A stretch of DNA of 22,187 nucleotides from an uncultured Bacilli bacterium. Its GTDB lineage: Bacteria > Bacillota_I > Bacilli_A > RF39 > UBA660. Positions within the stretch are counted from its first letter, which is position 1, and each line of letters opens with the position of its first letter. The notes under the pieces were generated by a model that was given only the letters and a program-made list of their open reading frames with translations, had not been told where the DNA came from and did no database searches. Made by a program: the position numbers and the translations under genes. Shown one piece after another: positions 1 to 7,885 of this stretch. The stretch covers positions 1 through 22,187 of the forward strand of contig CANRPL010000016.1 of assembly GCA_947632495.1 (NCBI GenBank), in the 5' to 3' direction.

Positions 1-41
1 ACCTTACAAATACATTATACTAAATTTTTATAAATAATAAA

Positions 42-105
42 AGACTGTTTTCAAAATTTCTTTTGTCAACAGTCTGAAAGGCTTAAAAATAAGCCTTTTT
101 TCTTT
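42..105 (+). terminator. Tandem hairpins ending in an intrinsic terminator, upstream of the adhesin gene
   Basis: A first hairpin pairs AGACTGTT (42-49) with AACAGTCT (68-75), with an inner CAAAA/TTTTG stem at 52-56 and 61-65. A second hairpin pairs AAAGGCTTA (77-85) with TAAGCCTTT (90-98) and runs into a T-tract. All three plus-strand frames hit stops within the first 37 bases, so a plus-strand gene may end at or before the window edge and be terminated here. On the minus strand the first hairpin is also followed by T-rich sequence, so it could stop leftward transcripts. Confidence 0.7.
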
Positions 106-118
106 GAAAAATAAACGG

Positions 119-141
119 CTTTAAGTAAATAACTTAAAGCC
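119..141 (+). repeat. Left arm of a 23-bp inverted repeat, itself a palindrome
   Basis: Matches the reverse complement of 252-274 at 22 of 23 positions; only base 138 differs. The arm is also a dyad: CTTTAAGT (119-126) and ACTTAAAG (132-139) flank an asymmetric AAATA centre (127-131), and the perfect stem extends to 117-126/132-141. It lacks the T-run expected of a plus-strand terminator. Read on the minus strand it is followed by moderately T-rich sequence, so a leftward terminator is an alternative reading. Confidence 0.85.
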
Positions 142-155
142 TCTATTCTTGTATC

Positions 156-184
156 ATTATATCATATATACATGACTTTTTCAA
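156..184 (-). promoter_or_regulatory. Near-consensus extended -10 sigma-A promoter on the minus strand
   Basis: On the minus strand TTGAAA (184-179) is followed by a 17-nt spacer and TATAAT (161-156). The -10 is preceded by TGA (164-162), which makes an extended TGn -10. Predicted start is near 149. It is one of the best promoters in the window, yet no minus-strand gene lies between it and the left edge, and the leftward transcript would run into hairpins at 117-141 and 42-75. Confidence 0.75.
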
Positions 185-251
185 AGTAATTACAGATATT
201 TTTCTTTTTTTAAAAAAGGATAAAATCACTTAAAAACATACCTTTTTATTT

Positions 252-274
252 GGCCTTAAGTTATTTACTTAAAG
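252..274 (-). repeat. Right arm of the 23-bp inverted repeat
   Basis: Inverted copy of 119-141 with one mismatch at base 255. It retains the dyad around a TATTT centre and lies 15 bp upstream of the ribosome binding site at 290-296. No T-run follows on either strand, so it is unlikely to be a terminator. It would be part of the 5' leader of the surface-protein mRNA. Confidence 0.85.
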
Positions 275-300
275 ACATTAATAATTAAGAGGGTGGATTT

Positions 301-3300
301 ATGCTTCATAAAAAAGTTAGAAAGATAAGAAACGTTTTTAGAAAGATAAATTATAAATTAATTATAGTAATGCTATCTTTAGCGACTATTATTACTGGTA
401 TAGGTACTAGTCTAGTTAGAGTTACTAGTAATAGCAAACTAGGAGCAGCAAACCAATCTTTTAAACATATTACTGACCCTAATACGATGGACTCTTATAA
501 AGAGGTTTTATTAAGTGATAAAGATGGTTCTAGATACGCAGGACGTATCTGGTCAGATAAAACTGTTTTATCTGATGAGCTGACTTTAGATATGGATACT
601 GATGGCTATAATGGTAAAGTAAGTTTTGATGCTGACTTTTTAAATGTTTTATCGGCTTTAGGATCAAGCCAAGCTTGGATAGGCTTACCTCCAACTAAAA
701 CGGTTATCGTCATCGACAATTCTGGTAGTATGTATGATAACAATAAAACAGATTGGACTAAAACAAGGATGGACAAAACCGTTAATGCTGTTAATAAATC
801 TATTGATAGTTTGATGCGTGCCGGCGCCTTTAATGAAGTAGCAATTGCTGTTTTTGGCAATGCTGAAGAATATGGTAGCGATGGTGACGATAATGGTACT
901 GCTAAAATAATTGTCCCAATGGGCCACTATGAAGTAAGTGATGATAAAAATAATCCTTACCATTATTTGGATGCCGGTTGGGGTACCAAAAATATGGATA
1001 AAGGCAGTTTTGTACCGGCACCAATGAAATCAATTGACGAGGTAAACAAAAATGGTGGCATGAGTGGTGGATTTATCTATGTTGATAAAAGATATATTAA
1101 TGATTCTTTTAATATTGATGAAAGTATTAGTACATCTGATAGCGGTAGTAAAAGATATCGTGCCTATCGTAATGGTAATACCAACATTAATGCTGGTAAT
1201 TATGTAGCTTTAAAAGCCTTATTAAACGAAGAGACAACTGTTAAGGTAGCTGGTTATACGTTTAATTACATCCCATCAGTCGTTGTTTTATCCGATGGTG
1301 CGGCCACAGATATGTTAAAAGGCTCTTGGTCTAATCCGGAAATGGAGAAATACGGGTACACTAATGATCGTGGGGATAAAAATACTAGTATTATTGGTGA
1401 ATATCGTGATGCTGAATCACATTATACCTTCTTTTGGAATATGCTTATGGAAATAAAAGATAAAGACGGCGTTCCTACTTTTGAACAAATAGGATATGGC
1501 GATAAAACTCTTACACCCGGCCATGATGCTAATGGTGGAACTAGCTCTATTGCTAATCCTGGCCCTCAAGGTGAAGAAAAATTAAAGGAATTTGCCTATA
1601 AATTTCGTTCTACCCAAGGTACCATGATTCTTCAAACTTTACTTAATGGTTCTTATATGAAAAATGCCGTTGAAAAGAAGTTTGATGGCGATTGTAAATT
1701 TTATACTGTATCCGTGGATATGATTAATCCCACTGATATCAATATTCCTGAAGATGGTTCATTTGTTAGCGGTTCAGCTGACTATAAAATTACAACTAAT
1801 CCTTTTACAATGGGTCCGGGTGAATATTTTAATTTAAAGTGGTTACAAGAAAAAGGCTATATTAAACCTGATGCTGATTTGGATAACTTACAAGAGACCG
1901 ACCTTATATATGAACCGTATACAATTGGTTCAGAAATCATTTTAGGTGTTAGAGACGCTATTGCTGCATATAACGAGTATAAGAACAACAAGACTTCTTT
2001 TGTAGAACGTAATAAATTGAATACTTATATAATTTGGAGTGAAATTTCAGGCTTATATGATGATATGAAGAATGGCCAGGTTACTTATAAAGATGAAGTT
2101 TATAAGGCAACTAATCCAATCGGACCAAATCATAGCAATGCTATATTAGTTGGGCCTGAATTCAATGACATTAAGTATAACAATTTAGTTTTAGATGACC
2201 CTATTAATAATCCATACAATATAACTGATGAAGAAATTGATTTTGATTATGTAACTAAAGCTTATTACGCATCAAGTAAAGAAGAAGCAGCTGATAAAAT
2301 CGAAGAAACTTTTGATCGCATCATCGATGATATTATTCAAAGTGCATTTACTCCAGTTGGTGGTATGAATGATATTGGTGTCAATGACGCCATCACATAT
2401 ATGGATCCAATTGGTCAGTATATGGATGTTAAAAATAATTCCATAACAATTGATGGTAAGACCTATGATATTGGTCTATTACTATTTGGTAAAATTCATG
2501 GTATGGTTAAGACTGCCGTATATGATTACACTTTTAACAGTACCCATCGTGGACCAGATCACAATAGTTCCAATACCGATTTAGGATTTACACCTGGATG
2601 GTATGATTCTAGTGGTAAATTTTTAGGAACTAGTGGTAGTTGGGATAATGGTGATACTTATTATTTGGATGGTGAAACGGTAAGAGAGTATGTTCCAACT
2701 TTAGATGAAAAAAAGGGCTTAAATAACCAGCAAATGCATACCATTTATACACTATATCGCTTTTTAGATGATGATAGAAATATGGATATTCATAATCCAT
2801 GTTATAACGACAAAAAAATTACATATAAGTTAAGCGATATTCGTGTTTGGGTCGAAGATACTGAAAACTTTGTTGATGAAGGTGTTACGGCTGCTCCAGA
2901 TTTAGGTTATGATCAAGCTATTTATATCAACATTCCTGTATCGGCTTTACCTCTTCAAGTATCTAACGTTGAAATTGGTACGGATGGTCATGTGGCATCC
3001 TATACGACTAATTTAGCTAACAAGGCTGAGACAACACCATTAAGATTATTTTATAGTGTTGGTATTCAAGATAAAATCTTAACTGATGATGGATTAGATA
3101 TTGATTTAGCTAAGATTAGCCCTGAATATATAAAGAAAAATAAAGTTGGAGATGTAGTATACTTCTACTCTAACTATTATAGTAATACTTCTTATGATGA
3201 ATATGTAACTGATACTCGTACTGAACGTACGAGAGGAGATGCTTATTTATCTTTCTCTCCTAGTGAGACTAATCGTTTCTATATGTATCAGAATCCATTG

Positions 3301-6300
3301 CCACTATATAAAATAAATAGTGACGATAAACTTGGCGAAAATGGTATTTATCAAGATATTCTTTTACCTGATGATGAGACAATGAGTGCTTTTACATCGA
3401 CGCATAATCTTATTTTAAATGCTAATGAGATGTCATCAGATGACTGGTATTATGTTATTTTAGATTATTATATGCCTGGTATGCGTGATCAAGTTCATGT
3501 CGCTGTTGTTCGTGAAGGTAAAGAGTTTGGCTCTGGTCTTGCTGGAGGACATATAGCATCAGGTGAATTCTTGGCGTGGTATAACATAAAAGAAGATATG
3601 TGGGAAGAGCTTAAAACTGATGGTTCAAAGCCTACGACGGGAACACCGGAAGATTGGGTTATTTCAACCAAACCGGGTGGATTGCGTGTCGGTGATATGG
3701 CCCAAAGTTTAAGATCAAAATCAACTAATGCGACATCGACAGCCTATAATTATTATTTACCAACTATAAGTTCTAGTACGGATGAAGAAGGTACACATAT
3801 TGTTATTAACTCTTATCTAGGTAATAATGGCCGTTTAGAAGTTAATGACTCACTTATGTTTGTTACAAAAGAAGTAGAAGCTACTGCTTTAGGTGAAAAA
3901 CAAATAGATCCTAATAAAGAATTTGACATTAAGATTAAACTAGAAGGTAAAGAAGGTGACTTTAGCGCTATTAAAGTTACTAAAAATCCTTATAGTGATG
4001 AATGGCAATTGCGTGTTAGTACAATTGACATTTTAACCGATAATAAAGGTTTCCTACAGGATATTAGTAATAACCCAGCCGTATATCGATCTAATGGGCA
4101 AAGTTACTACATTTATATTGGTGATAATAAAGCTCAAGGCGATACGGGTGGTGAAAATGTCTTTAGATTATATTCATCACCAGATAATGGTATAGATGTT
4201 AATTTAACTCTATCGGGTATGACGACATACGTAAAAAATGTCGGTGATATCAATAGTAGTTTAATTACCAATACTAATAAATATGCGCCAGCTGATAGTG
4301 AGCACGCTATTGGATCACTTGATTTCTGGGTTAAGAAAGTATACCTAATTCCATCACGTGAAGTTGATAATGGGACATGGAAGGGTAATACTGAAGGTTA
4401 TGCATCTTTAAATGAATTTGTAATTGCTCATTTGGATTCTTATTTGAGTGGTTCTAATGAACTTAGTTCACCATATGCTACTCAAACTAGTTATCTAACT
4501 ACTAAAGTATATTTTGGATATGCTGATAAACCAGAACAAATGCCTGAAGGCTGGGATGTCAACGATTGGAATAATCAAGAGCCTAATATTGCGCATATTA
4601 AGCTAAAAAACAATGAAGGTATTCTATTCTCTGGCCTTAAATCAGGTATTGATTATGAGACAGAAGAAATACAAACGTTAGAAGACCGTTTAGCGGGATA
4701 TTATTTTGATCACATTGTCTTAACTGAAGGAGATGTGGCTGATGTTGAAGGTGCTAAAGTAAAGGGCGAGGTTCAGGCTAATTATATTGATGAAGTAAAT
4801 TATTTCAATAATTTCTACAGTAAAACTAATATTGAGTTATCTAAAGAGACGGTTGGTTTAGCTGCTGATCGTGATGAAGAATTTACTTTTAATGTTACTT
4901 TAACTCCAGCTAAAGATGTTATTATCGAAGATGCTTACCAATACACTGGAACTAAAGAAGGAATAATCGCTTTTGTTAAAGAAGGTAATGATTATAAAGG
5001 AACAGTTAAATTAAAAGCAGGAGATAAAATTGTTATTGAAAATATTCCTGAAGAAACAACATATAAAGTAGAAGAGGTAGAAGCTAATCAAAACGGCTAT
5101 TCAACTTCATCAGATAACGCCACAGGAAAAATGCAAAGTGATAAGGTAACGATTCCATTTGTCAATACAAAATTGGCTAAAAACGACTTAACAATAAGTA
5201 AAATTGTTGAAGGACAATCCGCTGATAAAAATAAAGATTGGGATTTCAATATTATTTTAAAACCTCTTGAAGGTTCTACTTTAGATGAATCTTACGAATA
5301 TACAGGAAGTAAAAATGGTTCTATCACATTTACTATTGATGAAGCAGGTAATTATGTAGGAACTGTTCAGTTAAAAGATCAAGAAAGTATCACTATTCAC
5401 AATATTCCAGAATATACAAATTACGAAATCGTAGAAAAGGACGCTAATCAAGATGGTTATATAACTTTAATGGTAAATGATCATGGAACATTAACTAATA
5501 ATAATGTTCAAGCTTTATTTAGAAATATTAAATATAGTCGTCATAAGTTAACTTTAAGTAAGAACGTTACAGGTGGTAATGGTGATAAAGAACGTCTATG
5601 GAATTTCAACATTATCTTAAGACCAGCTAAAGATGTTATCTTCGATACAGTTTATAAATATACCGGTACAAAAAACGGTCAAATAGAGTTTAAAGAACAA
5701 GATGATGGTTCATATCTAGGCACTATTTCTCTAACCCATAATGATAATATTACTATTTCCAACATACCGGAACGTACAACTTATGAAGTTGTTGAGTTAG
5801 AAGCTGATAAAGATGGCTATGAAACGTTTATGTCTAAAAATAAAGGTGCTTTAACTGATGAAAACACTAATGTTACATTTATTAATCGTAAGCTATCATA
5901 TCATGATTTAAAAATAAGCAAGGAAGTTGTCGGTGCCTGGGGCGATACAAATGCATTATTTGATTTTGAAATAACCTTTACACCAATGGATGATGTATCT
6001 TTAGAACAGGAATATCCTTATGAAGGAACAAAGAATGGTACTTTAACTTTAAATGGTAACAAAGGAACGATTAAATTAAAAAGTGGAGATTCTATTACCA
6101 TTAAAGGAATTCCTGAAGGTACGAAGTATGTTGTAAAAGAATTATCATCAAATACTGATGGTTATACGACAACGATTACTGGAACATCAGAAGGTGCGTT
6201 AAAAGCTGGTGTTCCAACTAGTGAAGTGCTATTTAAGAATGCGAAGTATTCAAGACACAGCTTAAGTATTGCTAAAGAAGTTGTGGGATATGCTGCTGAC

Positions 6301-7455
6301 AAGACAAAAGAGTGGGATTTTACTATCAAATTAACGTCTACTTTAGATAATATAGAAGGTGAATATCCATACGTTGGTGGACATACAACAAGTGATGTAG
6401 AAGCTCCAGCAAATGGTGTATTAAAGATTACTGATGGTATTGGTCATGTTAAATTAAAGCATGGTCAAATGATAACCTTAAATAACTTACCAGAGGGACT
6501 ATCATATGAAATTGTTGAAACGGAAGCTAATCAAAATGGTTATGTGACAACTATAACTGGTAAAGATAAAGGTAAACTACCCGATGATGAATCACAAACA
6601 ATTACTTTTACAAATACAAAATATGCAAAATATGATATTGATGTAAGTAAAGTTGTTAATGGTACTGATCAAGCTAAAGAATGGACATTTAAATTAACTT
6701 TAAATCCGGGTACAGCGCCATTAGAAAGTAGTTTAAAATATGTTGGTAGTAAAGAAGGAACAATTGATTTAACTTCTAGTGAGGAAGGATTAATTGGTAC
6801 ATTTACCTTAAAACCTGGTGAAAAAATAACTATTAAAGATGTACCAGAAACGACGACATATAAAGTAGAGGAAGTAGAAGCTAATCAAGATGGTTATCAA
6901 ACAACAACTAATGGTAAAACAGAAGGTATTTTAAAAGAAAATGATAAAGTAGATATTACTTTTGTTAATACACTTATTCGTAAACTTACAATTAAACATT
7001 ATCTACGTGGAAATTATATTGAGATGGATCGCGATTGGCACATTCAAATCACTTTTAAACCGACAGAAGGAATGGTAGTAGAACCAGAATATACTTATGT
7101 TGATGAAAAAGGTGAAGAACATCAAATCTTATTTGAAATGCAAGCTGATGGTTCTTATGTTGGAATATTAGTTTTGCGTGGTAACGATGTAAGTGGTAGT
7201 ATCGATGGATTACCATATAATCTTGAATATGAAATTATTATTCAGGAGGCTAATCAAGATGGATACAAGACGACGATTACTAACGAACAAGGTAATTTAT
7301 TAGAACCCGAGACTATCGTTCCAATCCTTAATGAAAGATATATTTATAGTCCAAACACTTTAGATAATGTTTATAAAGATGTAATACTTTTTGCCTTTGC
7401 TTTATTGATGATGTTTTTAGGTATAAGTTATTTACGTAGAAAAGGAACTAATTAG
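301..7455 (+). CDS. Giant cell-surface vWA/pilin-repeat adhesin with sortase-like C-terminus
   Basis: Starts at ATG after GAGGGTGG (289-296). A basic N-terminus and hydrophobic stretch (about 20-38) form a signal sequence or anchor. A von Willebrand A-type domain carries the MIDAS residues D139-x-S141-x-S143, T294 and D332 and ends near residue 680, much longer than usual, so it holds large insertions. Residues about 700-1185 match nothing I recognise. From 1186 there is one long, then seven shorter (116-125 aa) CnaB/Spy0128-like repeats starting near 1510, 1628, 1748, 1868, 1986, 2111 and 2227. Most carry a Lys...Glu...Asn set for a self-formed isopeptide bond (K1515/E1592/N1622 in the first short repeat). 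The C-terminus has S2350-P-N-T-L-D-N, a hydrophobic helix and an RRKGTN tail, resembling a variant sortase signal. By family it should be a wall-attached adhesin or pilus component; ligand and sortase are unknown. Transcription may be phase-variable (see 119-274). Confidence 0.85.
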   Translation: MLHKKVRKIRNVFRKINYKLIIVMLSLATIITGIGTSLVRVTSNSKLGAANQSFKHITDPNTMDSYKEVLLSDKDGSRYAGRIWSDKTVLSDELTLDMDTDGYNGKVSFDADFLNVLSALGSSQAWIGLPPTKTVIVIDNSGSMYDNNKTDWTKTRMDKTVNAVNKSIDSLMRAGAFNEVAIAVFGNAEEYGSDGDDNGTAKIIVPMGHYEVSDDKNNPYHYLDAGWGTKNMDKGSFVPAPMKSIDEVNKNGGMSGGFIYVDKRYINDSFNIDESISTSDSGSKRYRAYRNGNTNINAGNYVALKALLNEETTVKVAGYTFNYIPSVVVLSDGAATDMLKGSWSNPEMEKYGYTNDRGDKNTSIIGEYRDAESHYTFFWNMLMEIKDKDGVPTFEQIGYGDKTLTPGHDANGGTSSIANPGPQGEEKLKEFAYKFRSTQGTMILQTLLNGSYMKNAVEKKFDGDCKFYTVSVDMINPTDINIPEDGSFVSGSADYKITTNPFTMGPGEYFNLKWLQEKGYIKPDADLDNLQETDLIYEPYTIGSEIILGVRDAIAAYNEYKNNKTSFVERNKLNTYIIWSEISGLYDDMKNGQVTYKDEVYKATNPIGPNHSNAILVGPEFNDIKYNNLVLDDPINNPYNITDEEIDFDYVTKAYYASSKEEAADKIEETFDRIIDDIIQSAFTPVGGMNDIGVNDAITYMDPIGQYMDVKNNSITIDGKTYDIGLLLFGKIHGMVKTAVYDYTFNSTHRGPDHNSSNTDLGFTPGWYDSSGKFLGTSGSWDNGDTYYLDGETVREYVPTLDEKKGLNNQQMHTIYTLYRFLDDDRNMDIHNPCYNDKKITYKLSDIRVWVEDTENFVDEGVTAAPDLGYDQAIYINIPVSALPLQVSNVEIGTDGHVASYTTNLANKAETTPLRLFYSVGIQDKILTDDGLDIDLAKISPEYIKKNKVGDVVYFYSNYYSNTSYDEYVTDTRTERTRGDAYLSFSPSETNRFYMYQNPLPLYKINSDDKLGENGIYQDILLPDDETMSAFTSTHNLILNANEMSSDDWYYVILDYYMPGMRDQVHVAVVREGKEFGSGLAGGHIASGEFLAWYNIKEDMWEELKTDGSKPTTGTPEDWVISTKPGGLRVGDMAQSLRSKSTNATSTAYNYYLPTISSSTDEEGTHIVINSYLGNNGRLEVNDSLMFVTKEVEATALGEKQIDPNKEFDIKIKLEGKEGDFSAIKVTKNPYSDEWQLRVSTIDILTDNKGFLQDISNNPAVYRSNGQSYYIYIGDNKAQGDTGGENVFRLYSSPDNGIDVNLTLSGMTTYVKNVGDINSSLITNTNKYAPADSEHAIGSLDFWVKKVYLIPSREVDNGTWKGNTEGYASLNEFVIAHLDSYLSGSNELSSPYATQTSYLTTKVYFGYADKPEQMPEGWDVNDWNNQEPNIAHIKLKNNEGILFSGLKSGIDYETEEIQTLEDRLAGYYFDHIVLTEGDVADVEGAKVKGEVQANYIDEVNYFNNFYSKTNIELSKETVGLAADRDEEFTFNVTLTPAKDVIIEDAYQYTGTKEGIIAFVKEGNDYKGTVKLKAGDKIVIENIPEETTYKVEEVEANQNGYSTSSDNATGKMQSDKVTIPFVNTKLAKNDLTISKIVEGQSADKNKDWDFNIILKPLEGSTLDESYEYTGSKNGSITFTIDEAGNYVGTVQLKDQESITIHNIPEYTNYEIVEKDANQDGYITLMVNDHGTLTNNNVQALFRNIKYSRHKLTLSKNVTGGNGDKERLWNFNIILRPAKDVIFDTVYKYTGTKNGQIEFKEQDDGSYLGTISLTHNDNITISNIPERTTYEVVELEADKDGYETFMSKNKGALTDENTNVTFINRKLSYHDLKISKEVVGAWGDTNALFDFEITFTPMDDVSLEQEYPYEGTKNGTLTLNGNKGTIKLKSGDSITIKGIPEGTKYVVKELSSNTDGYTTTITGTSEGALKAGVPTSEVLFKNAKYSRHSLSIAKEVVGYAADKTKEWDFTIKLTSTLDNIEGEYPYVGGHTTSDVEAPANGVLKITDGIGHVKLKHGQMITLNNLPEGLSYEIVETEANQNGYVTTITGKDKGKLPDDESQTITFTNTKYAKYDIDVSKVVNGTDQAKEWTFKLTLNPGTAPLESSLKYVGSKEGTIDLTSSEEGLIGTFTLKPGEKITIKDVPETTTYKVEEVEANQDGYQTTTNGKTEGILKENDKVDITFVNTLIRKLTIKHYLRGNYIEMDRDWHIQITFKPTEGMVVEPEYTYVDEKGEEHQILFEMQADGSYVGILVLRGNDVSGSIDGLPYNLEYEIIIQEANQDGYKTTITNEQGNLLEPETIVPILNERYIYSPNTLDNVYKDVILFAFALLMMFLGISYLRRKGTN

Positions 7456-7469
7456 TTCCTTTTTTATAT
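7440..7469. terminator. Bidirectional terminator between convergent genes
   Basis: A 24-bp palindrome (AAAAGGAACTAA then TTAGTTCCTTTT, 7440-7463) is followed by more T residues. It contains the last codons and TAG stop of the surface-protein gene and abuts the TAA (7466-7464) of the minus-strand gene, so it can terminate both. Confidence 0.85.
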
Positions 7470-7841
7470 GTTAGGATTTTCAACATCCGCTAATGTTTCG
7501 GTTGAAGAAAGAGAAATAACATATAAAGCTATTATTTCAGAAATAACGACTAGGATGGATGCAGCTATTTGTAATTCGTAACTTTTAAGATCATCATTGC
7601 GTTCTTTGGCTAGATTATATAATTCATAATTGATATAGAGAAAAAAGATACCGGAAAAAAGGATAACGACACGATTAAAGGTAGTTAATTTTAAAGTATT
7701 ACGATTACTAAGTATTTTAGGTCCCTTTTGTAATCCTCTTTTTTGATTGACGGTTATGACAATCGCAATTATTGTTGTAACAAGTGATATAACAAGGGTT
7801 ATAATTTGATAATTAACATATTTTATTTCTTCTTTCTTCAT
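7464..7841 (-). CDS. Hypothetical three-helix membrane protein
   Basis: A 125-aa protein I do not recognise. It has three predicted membrane helices at about residues 12-31, 55-75 and 88-111, a short basic N-terminus (MKKEE) and a basic linker (QKRGLQKG...SNRN) after helix 1. It is convergent with the adhesin gene and divergent from lepA, so it is monocistronic. No Shine-Dalgarno sequence precedes the ATG: the upstream minus-strand sequence is AAAAAACATATATTGTATT. A TATATT -10-like hexamer ends only about 6 nt before the start codon, so the message could be leaderless or very weakly translated. No better in-frame start exists downstream. The helix pattern supports a real protein, but function is unknown. 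Confidence 0.6.
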   Translation of the reverse strand: MKKEEIKYVNYQIITLVISLVTTIIAIVITVNQKRGLQKGPKILSNRNTLKLTTFNRVVILFSGIFFLYINYELYNLAKERNDDLKSYELQIAASILVVISEIIALYVISLSSTETLADVENPNI

Positions 7842-7861
7842 AATACAATATATGTTTTTTA

Positions 7862-7881
7862 TGGTATAATTAATGTGGTGG
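7862..7881 (+). promoter_or_regulatory. lepA promoter (extended -10) and ribosome binding site
   Basis: TGG-TATAAT (7862-7870) is an extended -10 with no convincing -35. Predicted transcription start is near 7877. GGTGG (7877-7881) lies 4 nt before the ATG at 7886, so the predicted leader is only about 9 nt long. Confidence 0.65.
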
Positions 7882-7885
7882 TTTG

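Larger units (their letters stand above)
119..274. other. Candidate invertible promoter segment (DNA-inversion phase switch), apparently OFF
   Basis: Two 23-bp inverted repeats enclose 110 bp (142-251) carrying a strong minus-strand promoter (156-184) that points away from the giant surface-protein gene at 301. Only weak promoter-like sequence faces the gene, the best being TAAAAT near 220. Inversion maps position p to 393-p and would place the -35 at 209-214, the -10 at 232-237 and the start near 244. Firmicute phase switches such as those of the Clostridioides difficile flagellar operon and cwpV have the same layout of short inverted repeats flanking a promoter or leader of 150-200 bp. No site-specific recombinase gene is visible here. 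The alternative is two unrelated hairpins around a leftward promoter for a gene beyond the window edge. Confidence 0.5.

Noticed and set aside
117..141. Ordinary plus-strand intrinsic terminator
   Set aside because: The perfect 10-bp stem is followed by TCTATTCTTG rather than a T-run, and a genuine terminator already lies at 77-105.
606..963. Overlapping minus-strand open frames inside the vWA region
   Set aside because: They are antisense to a strongly supported coding frame, lack ribosome binding sites and show no protein-like features.
4828..7347. Recent tandem duplication of identical DNA repeats in the adhesin gene
   Set aside because: The repeats are clear at protein level but too diverged in nucleotide sequence to be a recent expansion or a slippage tract.
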